Below are positions 23,603-36,658 of a stretch of 64,000 nucleotides of DNA, piece after piece. Position numbers and translations under genes: made by a program. Every line of letters starts with the position of its first letter. Position 1 is the stretch's first letter. Under the pieces are notes generated by a model. It was not told the DNA's origin. It made no database searches and saw only the letters and a list, made by a program, of their open reading frames with translations. The DNA is taken from the NCBI GenBank assembly GCA_022661535.1, contig JAKULF010000016.1:124001-188000 (forward strand). Direction: 5' to 3'. The stretch comes from Eutypa lata. Its lineage: Eukaryota > Ascomycota > Sordariomycetes > Xylariales > Diatrypaceae.

Positions 23603-25519
23603 ATGACATCCTCTTCTTTTGATTTCATCATAGTAGGAGGCGGGACCGCCGGTCTCGTCGTCGCCAACCGTCTTTCAGAAGACCCAACTCAGCATGTTCT
23701 TGTTTTGGAAGCCGGATCGGACCTCAGCCAGGATCCCCGTGTCAAGACACCGGCTCTCATTGAGACGTTGCTGACTTCCGAAGCTAACTGGGGCTTCCAA
23801 ACCAAACCTCAGGTAAGTCGTCGCGACCGACCTCATCGTTTCTCTAAGAATAACCATGATGCTCGCTGAAAGCCTAATCTCAACGGGAGGTCGATCAACC
23901 TGTCTCAAGGCAAAGCGCTGGGAGGATCGAGTGTGATCAATGCGCATGCCTTCGCCCCTCTTGGCAAAGGAGAGACTGACGCCTGGGAAGTCCTTGGAAA
24001 CGACGGGTGGAATTGGGACATCCTGACGAAATATCTTGCCAGAGTCTATACCTTCCCACCGGTCAATACTAGCGTGGAAAAGCGTCTAGGGATTGATGGG
24101 TTGGCTGCTAGATATGGCTCGTGTAACGGCCCACTTCAGTTGTCATTTTCTGGTGACCCAGATCACCCTGTTCGTCAGGCATGGATGGAGACATTTCGGT
24201 CAAATGGTCATACGAGTACCTCCGATCCTTTCCTCGACCCCAGAGGGGCCTTTAACTGCCTTGCCACCATTGATCCAAAGACGAAGGAGAGGTGCTCGGC
24301 CGCGGCCGCATACTATGCCCCCATCCAGGACCGAGAAAACCTCCACGTCATAACGAACGCCACCGTCGAAAAGATCCTCTTCGAGAAGATCTCTCCAGAG
24401 GCGGACCCAACTGTTGATTCGAGGGCAATTGGAGTCCAATACAGGCACAACAACGAAACAAAAATTGCCACGTCCCGAAAGGAGATCATAATTGCGGCGG
24501 GGGCATTACAGTCTCCCAAACTACTAGAGTTATCCGGAATCGGAAATCCGGAGCTTCTGGAGAGGCATGGGATCCCGCTCGTCCAGCCCCTGAGTGGAGT
24601 CGGCGAAAACCTGCATGATCACCTCGTGTGCGGCATCGGCTTCGAGGCGGTCGACGATCTAGAAACACTCGACGCCCTCGTGAGGCAAGAGCCGGAGGCA
24701 CTCCGGAAGGCGTTCCAGGACTACCAGGAAAGGCAGACCGGGTTGCTGACATCCATCGGCCTATACACGTATGCCTATTTACCCCCAGTAGGGAGTCGCA
24801 TAGGGAAAGTCCCGGGCCAGGACCGCGTAGAAAAACTGCTCGGCCAGAACCGACCACCGGAAGGGAACAGTCCCGCCATAGTCCGAGCCCGAGCCATTCA
24901 TGAAGCGGCCAAGAAGGCTCTACTAAGCCATGACAAACCCTCTGGGGTGTACTTCTCAGTCATAACTCAAAACGTCCTACCGCCCGGTTCGCACCCAGAC
25001 TCTCCAAGAGCGCCCATCCCTGGAAAGTTTCTCACGCTAGGCACCATGCTCTCGCAGCCACTGTCGCGCGGGAGCGTGCACATCACGTCTAGCGACGTGG
25101 CGGGCTTCTCCTCTCTTGATCCCAACTACGGCTCCAACCCAGTCGACATCGAAGTCATGGCGCAGCAGCTGATGTACCTCGAGAGCCTGGCGGCTACGCC
25201 GTCGCCGCTCAACAACCTATTCAAGAAGCCGCTGAGGCGGCGCGATCCCGCATCCGAGTCGACTAGTATTGATAAGGCGAGAGCATATGTCAGGAGTAGC
25301 GCGATCTCCATGGAGCACCCGGGAGGGACGTGCGCTATGCTGCCGAGGGATAAAGATGGTGTATTAGACACCCAGTTACGGGTGTATGGCATTGAGAACC
25401 TCCGTGTGGTGGATTCAAGCGCAATGCCGTTGAGCAACATTGCTAATATACAGTCTACTGTATATGCATTGGCGGAGAGGGCGGCGGACTTGATTAAGGA
25501 GACACACGGGATGCAGTGA
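23603..25519 (+). CDS. GMC-family FAD-dependent oxidoreductase
   Basis: This encodes a flavoenzyme of the glucose-methanol-choline family, which oxidises alcohols of varied type; the substrate is not predictable from sequence. There are two exons, 23603-23812 and 23873-25519 (60 nt intron, GTAAGT donor), giving about 618 aa, usual for the family. The N-terminus has the dinucleotide-binding GGGTAG (residues 12-17) followed by LVLEAGSD, whose Glu contacts the FAD ribose. The first GMC signature region is GKALGGSSVINAH. The C-terminal catalytic part shows HPGGTCAM (His near 552) and LRVVDSSAMP followed by NIQSTVYALAERAADLI, with Asn at the second catalytic position. No signal peptide is visible, so it is probably intracellular. 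It lies between two decayed genes yet is intact, which suggests it is still under selection or is a recent arrival. Confidence 0.93.
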
Positions 25520-25844
25520 TGAAATTTCTAGAAGTAGGCAGTTTAGGACTAAAAAGGGGATCCACCATATTGCTGGCTTGAGACTTTTAAGCAGACATCC
25601 GACTAATACATTCTCATTGCATTTATATTAAATTTAAATTCTACAACAATGAGTGGTTCCATGCTATATAAGTAGCACGAGTTCAAGGTTAAGTACTTAG
25701 CTCTAGTTCCGAAGTGCAGATAGATTTATATAATAGAACGTATACAGCCTGTATCCCACCTAGTACTCTCACCTGACCCTTATATCCTACATCAACCCTG
25801 TCTTTTCCAGTGCTTTGTGGGAAAGGTTCATACCGAATATGAAC
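25520..25844. other. Short convergent spacer
   Basis: This is 325 bp between the 3' ends of the GMC oxidoreductase gene and the opposing AtuA-DUF4387 pseudogene. It is AT-leaning and nothing else is visible. Confidence 0.6.
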
Positions 25845-27957
25845 TTAAAAGGTCGAAATAGGCCTATCCAGGATCTGTTGCACCTCACTCCTCAACTCCT
25901 CCGGAAGCTTCTGTTCCATCAACGGCAAGTACATCTGAGACCCATGGACATCATCCTCCATGTATCCACCAGCTGGTACCCTCTTCCCATTCCTGAGCCG
26001 GGCCGTTGTCACCTTATACGCTCGAGCCTGGTCAAAGAAGCGAGAATAGACAATATGCTCGACAGGGATGTCGAAGAGCTTAGCCACGGCCTCTGTTCTG
26101 AGAACACCAGCATTCTTAACCGCTCGGTAGATGCTCTCCCGATCAAACATCACATCGAAGGTAATCTCGTAGGGTCCGGAGTTCTTGGACCGGATCACGA
26201 TGGCTAGCTCGCTAAGGGTTAGGTCCGCCGAGAGGGACGTCAAGGGATCGGCGTTGAGAACCCTAACGTGCTTTCGCATAGCTGCGGTCTTTTCTTCTCC
26301 TCGTCAACTTCTGATGTTGGCTCCTGTGGGGCGGGTGTACTCGATGTACCATTTGTCCCTTTTGGCTCTTCGCCAACTTCGAAAGTCTCGAAGCGGAATA
26401 AAGGGGCATCAGTGCCACCCCTTTCCTCACCATCCTTGAGCTCCACAAGGTGGTATATGCAGAACTCGGCACAGGGACCTAGAGGGATGGTATACAGACC
26501 ACTGAAACCGTGAGTGAAGTTCCCTCTTGTAGCCTTCAGTCCCTTGTACGGGGCATGGATGGTGCGATCTTAGCTTTTGCCACTAGGCTTGTGGCCAGCT
26601 CTTGCGTTGGAGCTAGAGCCTCGCCAATAAGAGCAACATCTTGGGGAACACTTCCATTATCTCCCTTTCCGATGATGTGCCACTCCAACTCCCAAGGCTC
26701 AGACACATCTACGTACTCCATCTTCACGTATCCCTTGACGGTAGCTATGAACTTGTCCATCTGCCCAATAAGCACAGCTGGGTTTCATACAAATATTAGC
26801 CCAGACTCTTTCTGTCTAAGTAAGTTTGCTACTAATTCGTATTAATACTTACGATCTTTGTGCGCACCAAGATACATCGCGCGATAGCCAGCCAGCTTCG
26901 CAGCTTCTAGTTTGATCTGATATATCCCCCTTGTTTCCCTCGTGTACACATGGCGGCTTCCACGCATTCTAACCGTACGCTTGTCCTCGAGGAGCTCATA
27001 TTCAGAGTTAGTCAGGTAAAAAGCAGATCCGGTCGAGTATTCTCGTATAGGGTAGGCGCAGCGACAGAGACAGAGATAGGAGTGCATGTAGCATGGGGCA
27101 CCATCGGGATGATCTCAAAAGATCCATCCAGACGGATGGTCGCAACGACATCACCACCCTTGGGTTAAGCACAAAGGTCATCACACTCTAGGATCTCCCC
27201 CACGTGGGTGAAGGTCCCTCGTCTTGTGTTCCTGTCGAGATGCTCTCCCAGGTTCAGCTGCTGGTAGCAGTATTCGGCAAAAGCAGAGAACTGAGATGCA
27301 TCGTACACGCGACCTATGACAAAGGTCTGCGCATCTGGGTTTGCAATCAAGGCATCCAAGGTCGGTTCCGGTCCCATCTATGCCACGACCACAACGCTGT
27401 GATCAATATCTGCTTCTGTCGGGGGCGGGCCAGAGCTGCAAGGGGTAACAACGCCTGCACGTAACCGTTCCCTAGCAAACTCTTTGTCGATCTCTGCATA
27501 GAGTGTAACAACTTTGAACTTTCTTCGTCAATTAAGGTTATTGTAAGCCGATATTACGTATTTAAGATATGAGGATTACATTCTCTCACCTAGTAGGCGT
27601 TTCATAAGCGAGCTCCTCGATGATCTTGACGATCTTGTGAGTGTTGTAGTTAGTATCGCTACCGCCAGCAGAGCTAAGTAGCAGAGGAACTCTGTACTTC
27701 CTAGCTGAGGCAACCAGTTTACGCAGATCACGTACATAGGCATCACGGGGTACTGTCATGCCCCCAAGTGCCAATTTCTGAGGACCACTATCGGTAGACC
27801 CAGAGTCTAGAATAAGAGCCATCGGCTCACCTATCGTTGTGAATATCTCCAGGGTTACATCCACTTGCTTAGTATCCACACCGTAGCCTAGCATGCCAAT
27901 GGGAGTTACAATACGACATAGTGCTTGTGCGGATGCATCTGTGGTCTGAATTGCCAT
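25845..27957 (-). pseudogene. AtuA (DUF1446)-DUF4387 fusion gene, disabled
   Basis: The 5' exon (27957-27590) is open and encodes the AtuA-like start with RIVTPIGMLGYG and LLSSAGGSDTNYNTHKIVKI. After a 67 nt intron the frame gives LRAGVVTPCSSGPPPTEADI, then hits TAG at 27380-27378 just before MGPEPTLDALIANPDA. A TAA follows at 27167-27165 within CDDLCA/PKGGDVVATI. The frame then shifts near 27040 (to YELLEDKRTVRMRGSR), near 26563 (to YKGLKATRGNFTHGFSGLY) and near 26277. The last part (26279-25845) is a DUF4387 domain with LAIVIRSKNSGPYEITFDV. AtuA-type proteins act in acyclic terpene catabolism in bacteria (established for Pseudomonas); the fungal role is unknown. The two stops look like C-to-T changes (for example CAG to TAG), consistent with mild RIP. 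A residual spliced product cannot be full length unless these are sequencing errors. Confidence 0.82.
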
Positions 27958-29989
27958 GATACAAATAGGGGCTGACTATATCTTGGAATTATAGAGTATT
28001 GAAGGGTTCTTTACGCGAGCGAGAAACCCACCTTTCATGGTTAAAGTAAAAGTATCCCAGTCGTTCAGTTTCTCATAAGATGTCTCTAAGGAGCCTTCTC
28101 TCATTATAAAAAAAAACCTTTATACTCGCCATAAATATATAGAAAATATCTATAAAGGCCATAAAGTCCACATCCTATCTCGACAACATTTACCTAGACA
28201 ACACGATGCTAGGGTAAATCCGATTGAGATGGCAAATTGAACTGCACATAGCCAATGGGACGATTTGGCCCTTCTCGCCAAGTGCAGTTCAAATGCGGGC
28301 ACAGTTGATATACCCTTGGCGCATACTCTGCTTGCCTTGGTATGTTCAATCATCGTGTGTTCTAGCCTGATGAATAGTAAAGCAATGATACAGAAGTATA
28401 CCGATGAGCGATATTGGCATTGGCTAGAATATATATCATATTTAGTTAGCCAAGTTATATAATACGGTAAATGTAGATGTCAATTACTAACTTCAGGATT
28501 GAAGGATCACAGGATCAAAGAAATCAGCTCGTCTGGAGTTGGTCCAAGCACCGCTCCTAGTCTACAGGGGACGTTCAGTGTAGCTGATTAAGCCTATATC
28601 AGGTCCACTCCGAAGTAGAATATAGTCAAAATCCTCAGGAGATGGCTTTGTAAAAAGTTTTGAACATCGTATAAACTGGCTCTCATTAAACCATTGAGGT
28701 GTTCGCTGTCCGCCGTATTAGGCATTGTCTCCTTTTCCCAACGTATTTATCACAAGGGGCTGTGTCTGTTTGGCAGTGTTACGGTGAAAGTAAATCATTT
28801 CCAACCGTATCATCGGGCGTAATGTTGCATCCATGGCAGCCTTTACACATAGCAGGCATGTAACTTATCATCGCTATCGGATGCGTATCTCTATTCTCTG
28901 TTACAGTATTTCGCTCCAAGCACGTATTGTTGGTAGGCATACAACCTGCAGTAACGACACATGTAATTCTGCATCCATATGAATCCAATATCGTTCCGAA
29001 AAAAATAAGACAATAATACCATAAATATACACCATCGTTCTCATGATCCATACCAATCCATTTCTAGAGCCTGTGGTAAAGACAACTCAGGAACAAATTA
29101 GAGCCGCAAGCTGAAGAAGGGACTACATACATACATAGCTCCATCTAAATGCCCTTCCACGTAGTCCGTACAGTATGGTGTATATCACAGCTTCAAGAAT
29201 GGGCTGTGTCTCGATATTACCTACCTACCTACTTTCCTTCGTACCACCCAGGCTAACCCAGTCACAGGCAGGACGAACCCTAGCCTACGTATGTGGTTAT
29301 CGGGAGAGACACCAAAGTCCGACTTGAAACTGAGTTGTTGAATCAGAGAAGGGTGTTACTTACAGTTAAAGAAGGAGCCCAGTCAGACCATGTAGCTACC
29401 TTGCACTAAAGAGCAAGATATTATTTGCCCCTGAATCGTAGTGCAATGGGTTTTAAGGCGCCCTTTCGGACTTGTTTATGAAACCCAAGCGAAGTGCGAT
29501 AACTATCGTCTCGGGAAAAGAATCGAGAAGCCTACTACGAATATTCTAGAACACATGAATAACCCTTTCTAATTATCTCGATGTCAATTAGGAACCCTAC
29601 TGGCGTATATTATTAAAATAACAACCTAGGTGATAATACAATGCTTAAACATTACTATAAACCGTTGCCATACCCCCTTTTCCACTCCATGTTCAAAAAG
29701 AGCAAAAGAGAAACCAGTAGTAATCAGAGAAGCCAAAAGTCCAAACAAACGTAACTCCTCGTGATTGATACTCTCATGTCGTGTTATCTCGTCTCCCTCT
29801 CATCGACTCATAGTTCTTTCGTCTTGGACGTCCTGCCCCCATTCCCCCACCCGCCTTTGTATGTTTAACAGAAACACGAAGAAGACCGCCGTACTTTTAA
29901 AGTATCGTTTCCCATCGCCGTCCGTCACAAACAGCAGTAAACAAAATAAATTAAAGGCAAAAGAGACAAACATTACTTCGTACACATAA
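27958..29989. other. Gene-free spacer, 2.0 kb
   Basis: No gene is recognised. The first part is the upstream region of the AtuA-like pseudogene and the right end is the 3' flank of the Mug190-like gene. Short frames, such as 29051-28779 on the minus strand, are Cys-containing but show no signal peptide or domain that I trust. Confidence 0.55.
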
Positions 29990-32900
29990 CTACGAAATCT
30001 CCGTCTCAACATCCGGCTGCCGCCCGCTCAGTGAGCCCATCTTGGTGACGCGACGGACGACGTACTTGGCCTCGTCCTTGGCGAACTGCGCGTTGCGCAT
30101 GGGCCTCCACTGCATCAGGCCCCGCTGCTGGCGGTGGAGGTCGCGGCTGCGCGACCGGTAGTCCTTGAGAGCCTTGAGGGGGTTCTTGCTGCTACCGCTT
30201 CCCCCGCTTCCCCCGCTCATGACCGATGCCGATGAGGATGGCGACGTGGGCGAAGTCGAGGATTTTCCCGTGTACGCCGAACCGTTCGTCGGCGCGCCGG
30301 AGAGCACGTATCCGTCTTCGCCGTCGTTGCCATCATCGTTGTTGTTATTATTATGATCACGGCTGGAGGACCCGTCTGAGGGGTCCGTCGTCGCGTCCGA
30401 GATTCCAAGGTCCGTGGATTGCTTCTTGCTTGCCCGTGGAGACGACAGCGCGCTGCTACTCCCACCACCGGCCGTATCACCATCGGACTCGTCATCGTCG
30501 TCCGACGGCTCGTACTCGTCCTCGGGATTGAACCCGACGCGGGACTTGCGGCTAGTCATGAGCTCGGCGGGGTCCATGCCGAAGGCGCCGGACCAGTCGG
30601 TGCCGTCTTTCGACAGCCATCTCCGTTTATCCTCGTCGGAGGCCATGGCGAGGACGTCGCGGCCGTGGGTGAGGGAGTCCTCGTGCATCTTCTGGACGGC
30701 GGGCGGGACTTCCTTGACGACCTCCTCCTGGCGGACGCCCTCGGCGAAGCACGCCTCCCAGGTCTCGATGGTCTCGCGGGAGTCGTTGTCGGACACGAAG
30801 CGGAAGTGGTCGCGGTCGGTACCGGGCTTAAACCGGCCCGTGAACCGGAGGCGCCCGACCTCCTCGATGGCGATGTCGGGGATCGCGCCGACGTTCGCCG
30901 GCGTGATGAAGTTCTGCGACAGCCGCATGCTGTTGTCGCACTTCCAGATCGGGATGTCGAAGTCCTTATCCTCCATGTCGGCCAGCTCCTGCAGCCAGAT
31001 GGCGGCGAAGTGCCGCGCGCTCCGGTGGCCGCCCGTGTGGAACTCGAAGAACACCGGCGAGCGGTAGCGGTAGCGGACTGGTAGCCGCGGTTTTTCGTTG
31101 TTGGTGATGCCACTAATGTCCCACTCCATGCCGTCGCCCTCCCGGTTGCACTGCTCTTTCTTGACTACCGCCGAGCTGCCGCCAGTTCTCAACTTGAGTT
31201 TCACTTTACTGTTACCAGAGCCAGGGGCAAAAGTTGAAGAAATCTTGTCCGAGAGGAACTCGAACGTGCCGACGTCCCAGCCCAGCTGTGGTGGTGGTAA
31301 CTTCAGGTCAACAGATCTGAACAACACCGAGATCCGAATACGACCGAAGCCGATTCCCCCATCGAGAGGGTACCAGCGAGAAACCTGTAAATGTATTATA
31401 AGTTTTTTTGCTCTATCATATGGCGGTTTACTCTGAGCTTGGCTTACCTGACTAGATGTTTGCAATAAATCGGAAAGCTTCAATGGAACAACGCCAATGA
31501 TAGGATCATGCTGCCTATTTCGGGAGTCGCGGACAGCAACCGTGACAATAGCAGATCTCCAGTCCCGAACGAAACGTTCAGTACCCGCATTGAAAATCGG
31601 CTTGGAAGAAACGACTTTGGTTCGAGTTTTGTAAACCTAATCATCCTGTTAGCGTGTATTAAGTTTAATGTAGTGAGTGTTCTGGCCTACCAATTCATCA
31701 TTGAGAAGGATAGTGCAATATGAACTCGGCACCTTCTTGCTTGCTTCCTCTTTGATCTCGCCAGCATCCCGAGCAGGTTCATATTCTCGACCGCCTTTGC
31801 GCTTTCCACCTTCCGACCCATAGACGTCTTCCAACTCAAGACTAACAATTTGGTGAACGATAACGCTAAGAACGCCAGAAGGCCAGAGAGGATCTGGAGG
31901 AGTATGGGCAACGGCATCCTCTTCCCCACTCTGGAGCGCCCCCTTATCGTCTTGCAATTCCTTTTTGTCACGAAGTTCCTTAGGCAAGTTAATATCCTTA
32001 CCATCGGTCCGCAGCGCCTTTCGGAATTGAGTCTTGCCGAAGAAGCCAACTTCCCAATGGAGTTCTCCCGGCATGCTGCTCTCCGCTTTGAGACCCTTGA
32101 GTTTCGAAACCTGCTGGAACATCTGGCCGGGGTGCTGGATGAGCTTCTGCAGAGAGAGCTCGACCTTGCCGACAACGTCATCGGCGCTCGAGCGGTCGCT
32201 GTCCCAAAGCTCCATCGATAGCTGCTCGTCGACTTTGAGGAGATCGGGTGTAACAAGGAGCCCGCAACTCTCTTCGAATACGGGATTCAAATCATCCTGG
32301 ATGACACGGGTGCAGTACATGGGCTTGCCGAACTTGGAAAAGCTAACAGTGATGTAAGGGTCGGAACCACCACCTTGGGATCCCCTCCGGTCCTGCTTGG
32401 AAAGACCAGTAGCCTTGTGGATACGAACGAATAGGATACCCAATGCAGCAGTCTCCTTTTCGATGTCGTCTCCTGATAGCATCTTGCTCAGGTCGATCGT
32501 CATAGATTTAGGAGCAACGTACATCGAGGCGGCAGTCTTGATAGCCCAGTTCACGAAATTCGAGATGACCGGTAAGTTCAGGATGTTGACGCCGCGTTCG
32601 AGCATTGGTGTACAGCCAGCTTGTACACTAGGGACTCCCATCAAGGTGAAGGTGACAGCCTTGAGGAAAGGAGGCTCTGGTGACATTTGGAGTCTGATTC
32701 GTACAGTTCCGACTAACCCCGCCAATTCCACCCCTATAGCATGTTAGTAGTCCGATGTTAATCTCCTCAATATATCTACTCACATATAGGCAGTGGGACG
32801 CCGAATAAGCCCTTGATTCCCAGGTAGAAAATCATCTGCATTCCCATGTTCGCCGCCCTGGCAGACGCGGACTTCTCACTCGGCTTAGCATGGTAGGCAA

Positions 32901-34068
32901 ACGAGGCCTCCAAGTTGTAATAATCGCCACCCTCTTCGTCAGCTTGAAGCTCCTGTGGGTCTTTGACTTTCTCGTTCTCTTTGTGCATCTCATCTTTGAC
33001 ATCTTGCATGTGAGAATCAGGTAAGGCTCGGAGACTCAGGATTCGAATAGGGTTGTTTCCCTGGCTAATGTCGGCAACCTTCACATTCTCGATGATGCCA
33101 GGGACTGAAGCCTGCATGACATCCTATAGTCACACATTAGTATCTGAAAAATCAAGGCTCCTTATTGAGGACCCATACCTCAAGCGTGTCCGCAACAGAG
33201 GCGAACAATTCGGGGTTAAGAAGACCCCAGACAACGGTGAGGAGCGTGTTCATCCACTCGACAGACTCGGGAATCAAATTCGCCGTGGCCATCTCGCCAC
33301 GCTTCTGTTCACTAGACCACTCAATGTTTCGGCCCTGTTTGATAACGTCTTTCATCCACAAGAAGATACCCGAGGAGACGACCATAGCTAGCGGGAATAA
33401 ACCCAATAGCCTTCCCCCAAAGAACTTGCCGATGAATAAGATGGCGAAGAAAACACCGATGCAGAGAAACGTGGCTCGCTGTTCGATGATACCAAACATA
33501 GGCTCGTAACTGACAGACGGTGTCGGGTGGAACAGGACGTTCGTCTTCTCGCCGTGGATGGGCACATCGGAGGTAGCTCCGGTGGCGACGGGGTCGGGCG
33601 GCGCGGTGATATCTTGGTTGTATCTGTACTCCTCGCCCGACTGGGTGGCTTCTGTTTTTATTGTCGCTTCTTTCCCCAGATTTGCATTCGGCACCACGAG
33701 CTATGGAGGACATAAACGTAAGCATGTGTCGAAATATAACAAATTGAATGAACATGGTACGTGTGTGTATATAGGATATCTCTTACCTGAGGATTATCAA
33801 CTTGTTTCATGTATTCGGCGTCGACATCTTCAATTTCTACCTCGTTACCCGTTACTGGATCTGTAACCTTTCGACCTCTTCCCTTCTTTTTAGGGGTGTC
33901 ATTCTTATGTTCCTTGACGCCTTGATGGCGCTTCGTCTTCTGTTCTTTGTCGATCTGAGCATCTCGGTTCTTCTTATCCCTATCGAGAGAAGCGGCAAAT
34001 TCTTTAATATTAGGAATCCGATTGAGGCCTGAGTAATGGCCTGGCTTGTGTTGTTCTTGAGCCGACAT
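29990..34068 (-). CDS. mug190: Mug190-like SMP/C2-domain membrane protein
   Basis: Six exons on the minus strand (34068-33787, 33700-33179, 33123-32784, 32733-31691, 31636-31448, 31384-29990) keep phase throughout and give about 1256 aa. The start is MSAQEQHKPG. Residues about 165-212 form two adjacent membrane helices (around TFLCIGVFFAILFIGKFFGG and LLGLFPLAMVVSSGIFLW), suggesting an ER hairpin anchor. A lipid-transfer SMP-like domain follows (about 240-430, starting VEWMNTLLTVVWGLLNPEL). Next comes a C2 domain (about 480-590, with SDPYITVSF and acidic LWDSDRSS), then a second C2-like segment (about 660-785, LSVIVHQIVSLELEDVYG) and a long Ser/Asp-rich tail. This order matches fungal homologues of S. 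pombe meiotically up-regulated gene 190, related to tricalbins and extended synaptotagmins that tether ER to plasma membrane. Family knowledge supports membrane-contact lipid transfer; function here is inferred. Confidence 0.9.
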
Positions 34069-36658
34069 GTTGGCAAATCCGATCGCAGGATAATAGATTC
34101 GCGATTTATCGTAAACGAGGATGTAGAAGGTGGATAGGTTGCGTAGATATGTCACTTTCTCCTATAGAGAATAGACTATCTATCCTTTTGACAATATCCC
34201 AGCCAGTGTGCCTACTACCACTGATGACTATGACCAATTGGGAGGGGAGAAACGAGACGATGGTCGAGGTCACAAGGTGAGAAAATACCTAGGAATGGAA
34301 GAGGAAACAACTAGGTAAGTAGTCTGGTAAAGGATGTAGGAGGCAGGAGGTAGGTGGAAGTTTTATGGCGGGCTACAGTTTAGGTAGGCTGATAGGTAGG
34401 GAGTGTTTATTATCAAGTATCTTGTCTAATCAAAGCCTACATATCCCAAGGTTACATCATTGAGCTCCAATGAACTGGTGCTAAAAAGGCTCTAGTTGTA
34501 CACTACAGCTTGACATGTTCTGTTTCTTCTGAATTGGCTTGATTCAGGCAGGTTATGGCACGTCTTTTGTGTAGCCTTTAAAGAGGTGGTGATTTCAGTA
34601 TATGACGTAGGTGTGGTTCTGGCTTGAAAGAAGCTCCATGGTAGCGGCAGAGCGGGAACAGGGATCATCAAGCTTTTGGCAGGGTTCTCGGCCCCGCGAT
34701 ACCTTGTCCCACTATTATATTTAAACCAGGTGGGCGGAATTGCTTTGCTATTCTGCTATTGCACAACTGTAGATGTATAATAAGGATATTTATTATAATA
34801 TCCATATAGCCAAATAAAATGAACTTCCATCCTCTAAAAGATAAACGATTCAATGCGTTGTTATGATGAGTTGTACTTGGTCTGGGAAGGCTCTTCCGTG
34901 TTACCAAAGGTTATCAATTTGTGACGGGTTAAAAGAGGGACAAGCCCCTCCATGAATGCGTCCAACCGCCCAGGCTGCCTGGCTAAAAGACGGCACATAG
35001 CATTGATCATGTCTATACGATCAAGTTTTCTGTTTCTTTCTTTTATCATCTTAAAAAAACTACGAGTAATTGTACTCCCTGAGCGAAGAGACAAAAACGA
35101 CTACAAGATGTGATGTAGCTTTCAATTTGAAGGCGCTAAGATCTACGACCGGGAATGTTCCTTTACGTCATCCACCACTTGGTCGATCTGAAAATGCGAC
35201 GCTACCAAGGCAGTCCCGCTTCCCCATTCTGTCCATTCTGCCCCACTATCGTCTTAGATTTGTTCATATTCCTTGATATGCAACGATGTATTCTCCTAGA
35301 GTTGTTCCAAACCCCTTGCTCATGTACCAAGTTTCATGGGTAAACACTTACTACATAAGATCTTGCGTATCTGCGTATGTATGTACATACGTACGCTAAC
35401 TTAGGGAGCCATCGTGTCGGGTATCTCGGTGATCGGATCGATCTACATACCTACCTGGTTGGTGATCTCGGGGCATGGCAGCATGGGTAATGAACGAGAC
35501 GTACATTGTAGATGACGAGGACCGATGGTTATATAAGTAGGTAGTTGCTGACTCACACCTCTCTTCTTTGTCGCCCCATATTTCTATTTCTGTTGCTATA
35601 AGGACTCGGAGTACGAATTGCTAAGCTTGACTTGCTTTATATATAGACTTTATACGGCCAAAGCAGGCCGGTCGTCTATTACCTAAGTGCACCAGTCATC
35701 CCAGCTCGAAAGAAAAAGAGTCCACGCCGTTTTGTTGCCTTCAGAACGTGCAATTCTTTGGATCTCCGAGGCATAGTGCGTGTCTCCTTGCAAACCGCCA
35801 CGGCCACACGGGAATCCAGCGTAAACATCAAAGTCAAGTCTCAATGACCAAGTAGTCAGACAACCGGATGGCAACATAAGATATGCAACTCTTCGAGGAT
35901 ACTAGTTGCCTACCAAGCCTACTTACCATAATCAGCCAATATTACTACATACATATACGGAGATGTTTTAATAGCATTCATAGGTAGGTACAAAGACATG
36001 TTCAACACTAGATGTCACAGGTCCTACGCGAATTCTGCCCTAAATGCATCCCGTAACACAATGCTGCACACAGACTAATTCCCTACGTAACGATAAAGGG
36101 GTGCCTTACACCAACCAACAATACTCTAATATTATCGAGCTTATAAATAGTTATCAAGTATCACGACAGCGAAAAGCTAGTACGATGGTTCAAAATTGAA
36201 GGCAAGAGGATAATGTTTCTAGAAGTCACAGACAGCAGCAGCAGCAGCAGACGGACACTATAGAAAGATAACAATTTATTTGACTCAATTTTTCATTCAT
36301 ATTCATATTCCGTAACCATGATCACGTACCTTCGTAAGTTATGTGACAAAACAAAAAGCAATGGACCCGTTGATTTCCCACGCCATGCAGTAAAAAAAGA
36401 CACATAATACAAGATAGAATCAAATCAATCCATCGACGGTACATAGTTAGTATCCATCGCCCAATGAAACCAACCAACCAACCACCTCCCAAATAACAAA
36501 CCAAAGATCTGCTACCTAACATACTTACTTAAAACCTACGTAGCTTACCCCGTAAAAGAAACAAACCAATGCCCACCCAATGCTCCCGATTTTTATTGCC
36601 TCGCGGTATGATAATGCGTGTATATATAGTTGACGATAAAAAGACGACTCCTCACTCC
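34069..36658. other. Spacer, 2.6 kb
   Basis: No coding region is recognised. It includes the promoter side of the Mug190-like gene on its left and the 3' flank of the disordered-protein gene on its right. TAGGTAGG/CCTACC words recur, and a short CAG run lies at 36236-36251. Minus frames at 35094-34861 and 35877-35683 are short and unconvincing. Confidence 0.55.

Noticed and set aside
28779..29051. Cys-rich minus frame that could suggest a small secreted protein
   Set aside because: The N-terminus is not a good signal peptide and the Cys spacing shows no known pattern.
29990..31113. Overlapping plus-strand frames of about 220 codons opposite the Mug190-like last exon
   Set aside because: GC-rich antisense shadows; the minus frame has domains, introns in phase and a normal composition.
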